From Victivallis vadensis (GTDB lineage: Bacteria > Verrucomicrobiota > Lentisphaeria > Victivallales > GWF2-50-93): a DNA stretch of 34,933 nucleotides. Of this stretch, positions 7,840 to 16,449 are shown piece after piece (position 1 is the stretch's first letter; the number at the start of each line of letters is the position of its first letter). The notes beneath the pieces are model-generated. The model made no database searches, was not told the origin of the DNA, and saw only the letters and a list, made by a program, of their open reading frames with translations. Where the stretch lies: positions 1-34,933 of the forward strand of contig DYRX01000005.1 in NCBI GenBank assembly GCA_020718525.1, read 5' to 3'. The position numbers were made by a program, and so were the translations under genes.

Positions 7840-9842
7840 TGGCAGAATCTCAGAAAAACAAAGCCGCGCCAATTACAGAAACGCCATTCGACTTCATAAA
7901 GATTTCGCCGAATGTCCTGCGCGTGACTTTGATGAAAAACATTGTCTGGATCATCCTCGCAGGCATACTTGGTGCGGGAATTGGCGCGGTTGCAAGCAAG
8001 CTGATGATAAAAAACAAATGGACAAGCAGATGCTCCCTGTACAAACTGCCACAGTCCGCCGAACTGCGCAAGGAAATACCTTCCCTCTACGAGCCGCCGG
8101 ATCTGAACACCGTAGTAGAGTCAATAAGGACGAGGGAAAACATACAAAAGGCCATCAAGCGCCTGGGAATGGACATATCGGTTGACGCATTCTACGGAAA
8201 GACCAAGATCCAGAAGCAGAAAAACAACAATCTCTTCACTATCGTGGCAGAGGACGAGGACAGGGAAAAATCCGCCCAGATAGCAAATGTCATGGCTGAA
8301 ATATTCCTTGAATCCTATGCGTCAATGATGCAGGGGTCTGCTAGAAAGCTCGAGGAGCAGTACATCAGCTCCGCCGGAACCATAAGGGCGGAAATGACCG
8401 ACCTCGAGAAGAAAATGCGCAAAATGCTATCTGACAAGGGTATAAACTCGATTGAAACCGAACTCGGAATGAACATACAAAAGGTCAAGGACATCGGAAT
8501 GAAGCTCCTGGAAAGCAGGGCGGCCGCCGAGACAGCCAGGATAAGGCTTCAGGATTTGGACATCGCAATTGCCAAAATGTCCCCTGATGTCCAGATTTCA
8601 TATGTTGTGACTCCGCCTGACGCAGGCCTTCTCAAACAGCTCGAGGCACAGCTCAACGAGCTCACACAGAAATTCACCGACGAAAATCCTAAAGTCAAAA
8701 GACTCCGCTCCGAAATCGAAGAGCTGAAAAAAAGAACCGTCAACCCGGGAAAGCCAAGCCCCGAGCAAGTCACATACGGAAGCAATCAGACCAGACAGAC
8801 TCTCGAAATAGAAAAGCTCAAGGTCGAGTCGGAGCTGAAGTCCTCCATGAAGAACATTGAAAGCTTCGAGCGCGAAGTGAAGGACATCAGAAAAAGCATT
8901 GACGGGATTTCATCCATGAACGAGGAATATTCGGAGCTTTCCAGGAAGCTTGATCTCAACAGGCAGACTTTGAGCAAGGTGGAGACAATGATCGCGGCAT
9001 CCGGACTCTCAGTCAAGCCTAACAGCCTGGACATCAAGATCTTCGAGCCGGCAGTTCCGCCCGCCTACCCAGACAGTTCGAAGCGGAAGCTCATAGTCAT
9101 CGCCGTCGGCGGGCTTTTCATGGGCTTGGTGGGTGCGCTGGCACTCGGCAGGGAAGTTCTGGATCTGACAGTCAAATCCGACTCCGATATGAGCGAAATT
9201 CTGCACGTCAAGAACCTGGGTGCCCTTCCCGACAGAGACGCAGTCAACATCTCGCTTTTCAACGTCTCCTTCCAGGTCGTCTTTGAAAACATGATGAACG
9301 AGCTGAAGAATGTCCAGCGCCCTGTAATTGTCGTCGGATCCGTCTCGAAGGAAGCCGGGAAGTCCCTCCTGATAAACGAGTGCATGAGGATCTTCAGGGC
9401 GAGAAACAAGACTGCCCTGATAATTTCAGACCCGAAAAACGCAGGCGCAGTTGAGAAGAACAGCATGGTCAACCACTTCGTCTATTCGAGACTTCCATTC
9501 GACGATTTCCACCCGACACTGCGGGGAGACGGAAGCCCGGGCGCGTTTTTCGAGCTGGACGAGACGACATTCTCCTACCCTATAGACGAAGAGCGCCTCG
9601 CCGCCTTCATCAAGGAGCAGAAGAGCTATGACATGATCATTTGGGAGCTCTTCGACTTCGACAGGAACAAAAGGCTTTTCTCTACGATAGCGAGACAGTC
9701 AGATCTCTTTGTTCTAGTTACGCGCTTCAGGAAAAGCAAAAAATTGGACTGCATAGCCTGCACAAAATTCTTGAAACTGCAGAACTGCCGGGACATTTCC
9801 GGAATCGTGAATTGCATCCACAGCGATTATTTCAACATTTGA
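7839..9842 (+). CDS. Wzc-like polysaccharide copolymerase with degenerate C-terminal ATPase domain
   Basis: TM near N-terminus, coiled-coil middle, PAVPPAYPDSSKRKLIVIAVGGLFMGL second TM, then IVVGSVSKEAGKSLLINE (Walker A-like); start TGATG overlap with upstream stop. Confidence 0.85.
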   Translation: MAESQKNKAAPITETPFDFIKISPNVLRVTLMKNIVWIILAGILGAGIGAVASKLMIKNKWTSRCSLYKLPQSAELRKEIPSLYEPPDLNTVVESIRTRENIQKAIKRLGMDISVDAFYGKTKIQKQKNNNLFTIVAEDEDREKSAQIANVMAEIFLESYASMMQGSARKLEEQYISSAGTIRAEMTDLEKKMRKMLSDKGINSIETELGMNIQKVKDIGMKLLESRAAAETARIRLQDLDIAIAKMSPDVQISYVVTPPDAGLLKQLEAQLNELTQKFTDENPKVKRLRSEIEELKKRTVNPGKPSPEQVTYGSNQTRQTLEIEKLKVESELKSSMKNIESFEREVKDIRKSIDGISSMNEEYSELSRKLDLNRQTLSKVETMIAASGLSVKPNSLDIKIFEPAVPPAYPDSSKRKLIVIAVGGLFMGLVGALALGREVLDLTVKSDSDMSEILHVKNLGALPDRDAVNISLFNVSFQVVFENMMNELKNVQRPVIVVGSVSKEAGKSLLINECMRIFRARNKTALIISDPKNAGAVEKNSMVNHFVYSRLPFDDFHPTLRGDGSPGAFFELDETTFSYPIDEERLAAFIKEQKSYDMIIWELFDFDRNKRLFSTIARQSDLFVLVTRFRKSKKLDCIACTKFLKLQNCRDISGIVNCIHSDYFNI

Positions 9843-9852
9843 CGAGGAGACT

Positions 9853-10980
9853 ATGAGCAAATCTGTTAAAAATTCTATTTTTATCTGCACTGTCTTTTTT
9901 TTCATCATTTTCCAGAACGGATGTAACGTTCCGGAGGGAGCAATAGACGCGTCCACTCTGCCTACGGAGGCTGAAGAAATCGCTGGTGGAACGCAAAACA
10001 ATGAGAAAATTAAAAAAGAGCTCGAGGAGCTACAGAAGCTCAAGACCGATGTCTACCGCTTCGCCCCGGGCGACAAATTCGATTTCAGGGTTTACGACAA
10101 CGAGGACATGACCTTCAACGGAGTGATTGTCACGCCGGATGGAAATGTCTCGATTCCCCTTGCCGGAGTTGTCCAGGTCGGCGGGCTTTCAATTGCCGAG
10201 GCACAGGCCGCCGTCGAGGAAAAACTGCGCAAATTTATACGCGACCCGCACGTATCGCTCATCCCGACTGAGATTTCTTCTTCAACATTTACAATCGTTG
10301 GAAAAGTCGGAAATCCAAACCGCTTCGCGATCACGCGGACAACACGGCTGACAGACGCGGTAGCGATGGCGAAAGGCTTTCTCACCGGACAGTACGACGG
10401 AAAAACCATAGAAATAGCAGATCTTGACAACGCCTTCATCGCAAGAAACGGAAAAGTCCTTCCAGTAAACTTCATAGAAGCCATAGAAAGAGGCAACCCT
10501 CTGCACAACATCCCCCTTGCCGACGGCGACTACATCTACATCCCGTCCTCCGTGAACGCGGAAATATTCATACTCGGCGAGGTTGTAGCCCCGACCCACA
10601 TTGGCTACCAGAACGGCATGACCGTCACAAGGGCGCTGACATATGCCAGAGGACTCCTCGAGGCTTCTTCCTCGACCATTCTTGTGATAAGAGGAAATCT
10701 TGCGACACCAAAGGTTTACGCGATTGACATACACGACGTGATGCGCGGGATGCAGAGAGACTTTGTCCTCAAGCCCAACGACATCATTTTTGCGCCCCGC
10801 GGAGCATTCTCCCAATACAACGTCGTAGTGGAAAAGCTCATGCCAACATTTGAACTTCTAAATCTGATTGCCGGACCTTTTGGAAACAACGCAATGACTC
10901 TCGCCCTTCCATCGTCTAGCGGAGACAGCGGAGGCGGTGGCGGCGGAAGCAGTGGTAACAGCAGTGGGAGCGGGAACTGA
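9853..10980 (+). CDS. Wza-like polysaccharide export lipoprotein (Poly_export/SLBB)
   Basis: Signal peptide with Cys lipobox (FQNGC); YRFAPGDKFDFRVYDNEDMTFNGVIVTPDGNVSIPLAGVVQVGGLSIAEAQ; SLBB-like repeats; Gly/Ser-rich C-terminus. Confidence 0.92.
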   Translation: MSKSVKNSIFICTVFFFIIFQNGCNVPEGAIDASTLPTEAEEIAGGTQNNEKIKKELEELQKLKTDVYRFAPGDKFDFRVYDNEDMTFNGVIVTPDGNVSIPLAGVVQVGGLSIAEAQAAVEEKLRKFIRDPHVSLIPTEISSSTFTIVGKVGNPNRFAITRTTRLTDAVAMAKGFLTGQYDGKTIEIADLDNAFIARNGKVLPVNFIEAIERGNPLHNIPLADGDYIYIPSSVNAEIFILGEVVAPTHIGYQNGMTVTRALTYARGLLEASSSTILVIRGNLATPKVYAIDIHDVMRGMQRDFVLKPNDIIFAPRGAFSQYNVVVEKLMPTFELLNLIAGPFGNNAMTLALPSSSGDSGGGGGGSSGNSSGSGN

Positions 10981-10998
10981 CAAGAGGAAAGCGGAGAG

Positions 10999-12390
10999 AT
11001 GGAGCTTAAATACATAGTTTTCGCAGTGTGCCTGCTTGGGATAGTCCCCTTCGCGTACGCTGTGGCTCTGCGCAACAAGATTGCAGAGAACATCGTCCTC
11101 TTCATCGCCATATTCTTCACATGCAGTCTCCTCGGAAAAATCAATTTTGTATCCATGGAGACATACCGGGGGACAGCGAAGGGATTTGAAATAACTCTCG
11201 TTGACATTGCCGCGCTCATTCTTTTTCTCCTGGTCCTCACCAGATCAAAAGAGCGAGCCCTGATTCTTATTCCGCCCTGCTCCATCCTATATCTGATTTA
11301 TTTCATCATCAGCTGGATTTCTGTAGTAAACGCCGAGCAGACAGTATACTCCTATTTTGAGCTCTGGAAGATGGCAAAGATGTATTTCTACTACTGGGTC
11401 ATGTCAAACTATCTGTGCTCGGAAGAAAATATAATGAAAGTCGTCAATATGATTCCGATTATAATAATTTATATCTTTCTGGTTGTGCTCGACCAGAAAT
11501 ACAGGATGCACCTTTTCCAGACAAACGGTCCACTGCCTCACCAGAATTCCCTCGTGATGTATATGATGATATTCGGCACAATCATGTTCGCCCTCCTTCT
11601 GAACGGAGACATTTCAAAATACAAGATCATGTTCCTGCTTCTGATAATGGCGATGGCTGCGGTCTGCATCGTCAGCACGCTTTCCAGAGCTGGTCTCATG
11701 TGCTTTGCGCTTTCCTGCACTATTGTCATGGGATTCTCGATGCTGAACGGACTTGATTCCAGAAAGATAGGTGTCACAATCCTGATAGTACTGGGGGCGC
11801 TTGGCATTCTTGCCAAGAGCATCAATACAATCATCGAAAGGTTCCAGACCGCTCCAGAACAGTCAGCTCAGACGCGTATAGATCTGGCTATCGCCGCCAA
11901 GAAAATGGCTGACGACAAAACATTCGGAATCGGTCTCAACAACTGGGGCATCAAGATAAATCCTCCCTATCCGTACAGCGATCACATAGAAAGAAAGGAC
12001 GATGAATTCAAGGAGGGCATTGTCGAGACGGTATATCTCCTTGTGGCGGCCGAGACTGGCTGGGCAAATCTGGTCGTCTTTCTTTTCTACATCGGAAAAT
12101 TCTATATTCTAAATCTGATAAACTATTTCAGGTTCAAGAAAAAGTCGCTGATGTTCATTTCAGCAGGACTTGCAGGCGGTCTTTTCGGCGTCTACTTCGA
12201 ATCAACTCTCGAATGGGTGCTCAAGCAGATGAACAACTATTATCAGCTCATGCTGGTATATGCAATGATATCTGCCATGACGGAACTTCACAGACGTGGA
12301 AAACTGGAACAGAGCGACGAGCAAGATGCAGAAACGCAGGAAGATGAAATCCCGCCTGCCCAAGCTGCGGAAGCATACAGCGGAGTTTGA
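10999..12390 (+). CDS. O-antigen ligase/polymerase (Wzy-like) membrane protein
   Basis: 463 aa multi-TM; STLSRAGLMCFALS and large periplasmic loop IGLNNWGI...; context of EPS cluster. Confidence 0.8.
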   Translation: MELKYIVFAVCLLGIVPFAYAVALRNKIAENIVLFIAIFFTCSLLGKINFVSMETYRGTAKGFEITLVDIAALILFLLVLTRSKERALILIPPCSILYLIYFIISWISVVNAEQTVYSYFELWKMAKMYFYYWVMSNYLCSEENIMKVVNMIPIIIIYIFLVVLDQKYRMHLFQTNGPLPHQNSLVMYMMIFGTIMFALLLNGDISKYKIMFLLLIMAMAAVCIVSTLSRAGLMCFALSCTIVMGFSMLNGLDSRKIGVTILIVLGALGILAKSINTIIERFQTAPEQSAQTRIDLAIAAKKMADDKTFGIGLNNWGIKINPPYPYSDHIERKDDEFKEGIVETVYLLVAAETGWANLVVFLFYIGKFYILNLINYFRFKKKSLMFISAGLAGGLFGVYFESTLEWVLKQMNNYYQLMLVYAMISAMTELHRRGKLEQSDEQDAETQEDEIPPAQAAEAYSGV

Positions 12391-12392
12391 AC

Positions 12393-12569
12393 ATGAACAG
12401 ACTTGTCGGAAAAATATGCAGGATATCCGCATTTGCGACAGGCATAGGCCTCCTTCTCGCCGCATTCTTTCTGACTCTCTACAAAATCAAATGCGCGATG
12501 GGGCTGGACTTTTTCCCGGAAATCCATCTCCGGAACATCATAGAAGAGATTCTGCCGCATGGAAACTGA
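12393..12569 (+). CDS. Small single-TM membrane protein (58 aa)
   Basis: MNRLVGKICRISAFATGIGLLLAAFFLTLYKIKCAMGLDFFPEIHLRNIIEEILPHGN; GGAG 7-8 nt upstream of ATG; sits between polymerase and flippase genes. Confidence 0.6.
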   Translation: MNRLVGKICRISAFATGIGLLLAAFFLTLYKIKCAMGLDFFPEIHLRNIIEEILPHGN

Positions 12570-12596
12570 AAATAAATCTTTGAACAGGAACAACTT

Positions 12597-14168
12597 ATGA
12601 GTCTTGCATCAAAAGAGGTTCTTCGGGGTACCATCAGCAACTACATACTGCTACTATCAAGAATCATATGCTCCATCTTCATGGCTAGGATACTTGTCGT
12701 CGGTCTCGGCGAAACCCTCTACGGCTTCTGGGGCTTCCTGTGGGCTGTCTTCGGATATTCCGTGCTTCTGGATTTCGGCTTCGGACAGACGATACAGAAA
12801 TTCACAGCGGAATCTGACGTTAAGAACGACATGAAATCCTTCAACAGCCTGGTCTCAACCGTGATGCTCGTCCTCTGCGCATTTTCCGTCGTCATTGCCG
12901 CGTCTTCCCTCTGCATCGCATATTTTCTGGATCATCTCGTCGCCGCCCAGCCCGGCGAAGGCGCCCTGGACATGAACTATCTGAAGATCTCTTTCGCCGC
13001 GTTCGGAGTCGGTGTCTCAATTGTCTTTCCAACGGGCATCTTTCCTGAAATTCTGGCGGGAATCCGCAGATTCGACATCAAAAATGCCATACTTGTGGTC
13101 AATGTCCTTGCGAATCTCGCAGGATTCTATCTGCTGATAAAATTCGGATATTCCCTGCTTTCCATAGCGCTTTTCACGGCGGGTCTCAATCTTGCGACGA
13201 ACATCGTGATGATCGTGATCATATCAAGGCTTCTTCCGGGCTTCCGGATATCCCCGTTCCTTGCGAATTTCGCGAAACTGAGAGAGATTTCATCCTTCAG
13301 CGCATATTCCTATGTCTGCACGATCTCCGACATGTTCATAACAAGGACAGACAGGCTCATCATCGGATATTTTCTTGGTATGTCCTCTCTCGGAGTATAT
13401 CAGATCGGAACAAGGCTTCCTGAAATGATGGAGAAGCTCACGACGCAGTTTCAGACCACGCTCGGTCCGATAGCCGCTTCACTCTACAAGTCGGGTGATT
13501 TCGAAAAATTGAGATGGGTCCTTCTGAGAAGCACAAAGATCTCCGCCTTCGTCGCCGGATATTTCCTCGTCGTGTTTTATCTTCTCTCACCGCAAATCCT
13601 TAAAATCTGGCTGAAGATCGAAGATCCCGAAGCCGTGAAAGTCACTTCCATATGCATCGCTTCAGTTTTCATCTCTGTGCTCTTCAGAAGCGTTCAGAGC
13701 AGGTTCATGCTGATGGCTGGCGAGCACAAGCATATTGCCCAGATACAGACAGCCTACGCAATACTGACACTTGTCCTGATGATCACGTCGGTGAAGTTTT
13801 TCGGCCTGCTTGGACTGCTCTACGGAGCTCTTGCGGCAAATGTCATCATAAGCGTATTCATAGAATTCCCCCTCGCCGCACGCCTCGGTAAAATGAGCGT
13901 CGGATATTATCTACGAAAAGTATATTTTCCTCTGCTGATTCCCATAGCACTCTGCGCGGGAGCGGTTTTCGCATTTCTTCAGATTCCAGGCCCGTGGAAC
14001 TTGCTGAGACTCGGAATCGCCTCGGTCAGCGCTGGAATTGTCTATCTCGCATCTGGATGGTTTATTTTTTTCAGCAGGGATGAAAAGTTGAAACTGCTTG
14101 ATATGTCGAAGCTTGCACCAGTCGTAAGGAAACTGAAGATCGGCGGATATCTTGGTCTTGGCGTTTGA
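12597..14168 (+). CDS. Oligosaccharide flippase (Wzx/MATE-MOP superfamily)
   Basis: 523 aa, about 12+ hydrophobic segments; LRGTISNYILLLSRIICSIFMARIL, FITRTDRLIIGYFLGMSSLGVYQIGTRLPEM. Confidence 0.9.
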   Translation: MSLASKEVLRGTISNYILLLSRIICSIFMARILVVGLGETLYGFWGFLWAVFGYSVLLDFGFGQTIQKFTAESDVKNDMKSFNSLVSTVMLVLCAFSVVIAASSLCIAYFLDHLVAAQPGEGALDMNYLKISFAAFGVGVSIVFPTGIFPEILAGIRRFDIKNAILVVNVLANLAGFYLLIKFGYSLLSIALFTAGLNLATNIVMIVIISRLLPGFRISPFLANFAKLREISSFSAYSYVCTISDMFITRTDRLIIGYFLGMSSLGVYQIGTRLPEMMEKLTTQFQTTLGPIAASLYKSGDFEKLRWVLLRSTKISAFVAGYFLVVFYLLSPQILKIWLKIEDPEAVKVTSICIASVFISVLFRSVQSRFMLMAGEHKHIAQIQTAYAILTLVLMITSVKFFGLLGLLYGALAANVIISVFIEFPLAARLGKMSVGYYLRKVYFPLLIPIALCAGAVFAFLQIPGPWNLLRLGIASVSAGIVYLASGWFIFFSRDEKLKLLDMSKLAPVVRKLKIGGYLGLGV

Positions 14169-14197
14169 AACAACACGTAATTCGGGGAGAATGGAAA

Positions 14198-15403
14198 ATG
14201 AAAGACCGCAAAGGTGGAAGGCTCAAGCTGGCGATAGTCACGAACCGCTTCTATCCGGAGGTCGGCGGCGCGGAGACAAACATATGGTTCCAGGCGAAGG
14301 AGCTGGCAAAAATCCACGATCTGACTGTCTTCTGCCCGAAAAGAATTGACGCCCCCTGGAAAGAAAGCATGGACGGATTCACGCTCATCAGGCTCTACGA
14401 CATTTTGAATCCGCTTTGCAGGACGCCCAATATCGCGACAAAAACACTTTCGCCCTCAATTCTCGCTAAAATCTTCTTTTCCCGCTTCGATGTCGTCATG
14501 TTTTTTCCTGCGCTCAACTACAACAACAAGCTGGCCTATTTGGCGGCTAAGCTTTCCGGCACCCCGATCATCGGCTGTTTCTTCGACTTCATTGACTATG
14601 CTGGACTGATCAAGAAAAACGGATCTGTCCCCGACGACATTCTTGAGAGGACTCATGTCAAAAGCCTCGACGCCAGGATACTTCGCGGACTCGATCATGT
14701 ATATGCGATCGCAGACAAGGAAATCGCGTTTCTTAAAAAATTCAATCCGAATGTCGAATATTCGCCAGTGCCTGTCCTGCTCGACGAATACTTGAAGGAA
14801 ACTCCGTCCTGCCGCGCAAAGTATGGCGTCTCGGAAAGCGACTTCGTATTTCTCTGCCTCGGAAGAGTCTCACAAATCAAGGGGCAGGATCTCGCGGTAA
14901 ACGCCTTCTGCTCCGCGTTCAAAGACAAACCCGACGCGAAACTCGTCGTTGTGGGAAGGCACGACTACGAGCCGTCCTTCACCGACGCGATGAAGAAAGA
15001 ATGCGCCGAAGCCGCTGTCCAGGATCGTGTGAAATTCACCGGAATGCTTGACAGGAGCGAAGTCCTGTCCTGGCTCCGCCATTCGGATGCGCACGTGATT
15101 CCTGTCCGCTTCATGAACTCCGGGGCGGTTGTTGTCGAAACCTGGGCGTCGGGAACCGCGGTCATTCAGAGCGACGTCGTGGATCCGAACCTTGTCGTGG
15201 ACGGCGAAAACGGATTCCTCTTCAAGAAAGGTGATGCAAAAGCTCTCGCGAATAAAATGCTTGAGGCATACTCTAAAAAATCAGAGCTTCCAAAAATGGC
15301 GGAAAAAGGCGCCGCCCTTGTAAAGGAGAAGTATACATACGAATATCTTATTGGCCTCTATCAGAAATCCTTCGACAGGCTACTCGCAGGAAAAACGCAT
15401 TGA
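14198..15403 (+). CDS. Glycosyltransferase family 4 (GT-B)
   Basis: LAIVTNRFYPEVGGAETNIWFQAKEL, FLCLGRVSQIKGQDLAVNAF, ETWASGTAVIQSDV; ATG 14198 preferred over TTG 14165. Confidence 0.92.
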   Translation: MKDRKGGRLKLAIVTNRFYPEVGGAETNIWFQAKELAKIHDLTVFCPKRIDAPWKESMDGFTLIRLYDILNPLCRTPNIATKTLSPSILAKIFFSRFDVVMFFPALNYNNKLAYLAAKLSGTPIIGCFFDFIDYAGLIKKNGSVPDDILERTHVKSLDARILRGLDHVYAIADKEIAFLKKFNPNVEYSPVPVLLDEYLKETPSCRAKYGVSESDFVFLCLGRVSQIKGQDLAVNAFCSAFKDKPDAKLVVVGRHDYEPSFTDAMKKECAEAAVQDRVKFTGMLDRSEVLSWLRHSDAHVIPVRFMNSGAVVVETWASGTAVIQSDVVDPNLVVDGENGFLFKKGDAKALANKMLEAYSKKSELPKMAEKGAALVKEKYTYEYLIGLYQKSFDRLLAGKTH

Positions 15404-15413
15404 TGGAGAATAA

Positions 15414-16433
15414 ATGAACGCGATAAAAAATCTTTCCCTTCGGACTGCGCTTGCGTTTACGCTCTGCGCCTTGCTGGGCGCCTGCTCGGATTCCGGCAAG
15501 GAGCAGAAGAGCGTCCAAAGCGACGTCGTGGTCATTGCCAACAAGCTGAACGGAGAGCTGAAAGAGATCAGAAAAGAGGCGGAACTCCTGGCAAAAACCT
15601 TCGAAGGATTCTATAAAAATCAAGACGAGCTTGCGTCGAAGGCAGTCAAGTCATCCTATGCGATGGCACCTAATGGCACATATTACAAGACAGTGAACGA
15701 CGGAGAGTCGGCTCTCTGGATTTCCGGCTACACGCCGATTACTGACGAAGTCATCAAAATCGCGCATTTGACCGAGGCCGGGGACAGCCATTTCAAGGAT
15801 TTGATCTCCAGACGCCCCGCCGCAATTCAGGTCTATTACAACGACAGAAACTGCATCAACAGGATCTATCCCTGGTTCGACGTGCTTTCCCAATATCAGC
15901 CTAAGATGAAGATCCCCGAGTTCAATTTCTACTATCTTGCAGATGAGAAGCACAATCCTGAGCGAGCCGGTGTCTGGATAATGGAGCCCTACATTGATCC
16001 GGCAGGAAGAGGCTGGATCGTTTCCGCCATTGCTCCGGTCTATCATGAAAAGCGCCTTGAGGGCGTCTGCGGAATAGACATCACAGTGCAGACCCTGGCA
16101 TCGAAGTATCTTTCACAGCTTGGCGCGGTATTCGCAATTTTCACGGACTCCGGCACTCTTGTCTCGGCTGACGAAAAGGCGATGGCGATCATGCGGATGC
16201 CTCCGCTCAACTCCCCAAAATACATGGAGGCGGTGAACAAGGATCTCTACCTGATGGAAACATACAACATTAGCAAATCGAGAAGCAAGGAAACAAGAAA
16301 ACTCGGGACAGACCTGATTGAGAAGAAGCTTTCTGAAACGTTTTTCGCTTCAGGAAATGATGAATACAAGGTCAGCTCGGCGAAAATATTGGAGCTTGGA
16401 TGGCTCCTTGTCTCGTTTGAACAGCAAAAATAG
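15414..16433 (+). CDS. Lipoprotein with Cache-like (PDC) sensor domain
   Basis: Lipobox LLGAC; SALWISGYTPITDEVIK, DRNCINRIYPWFDVLSQY, AGRGWIVSAIAPVYHEKRLEGVCGIDITVQTLA typical of Cache domains. Confidence 0.8.
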   Translation: MNAIKNLSLRTALAFTLCALLGACSDSGKEQKSVQSDVVVIANKLNGELKEIRKEAELLAKTFEGFYKNQDELASKAVKSSYAMAPNGTYYKTVNDGESALWISGYTPITDEVIKIAHLTEAGDSHFKDLISRRPAAIQVYYNDRNCINRIYPWFDVLSQYQPKMKIPEFNFYYLADEKHNPERAGVWIMEPYIDPAGRGWIVSAIAPVYHEKRLEGVCGIDITVQTLASKYLSQLGAVFAIFTDSGTLVSADEKAMAIMRMPPLNSPKYMEAVNKDLYLMETYNISKSRSKETRKLGTDLIEKKLSETFFASGNDEYKVSSAKILELGWLLVSFEQQK

Positions 16434-16449
16434 GCACGGCAAAAAGAAG

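Noticed and set aside
16318-16449. N-terminal extension of the SpoIIE-phosphatase ORF
   Set aside because: Overlaps the upstream lipoprotein CDS by over 100 nt; ATG 16450 directly precedes the first TM segment.
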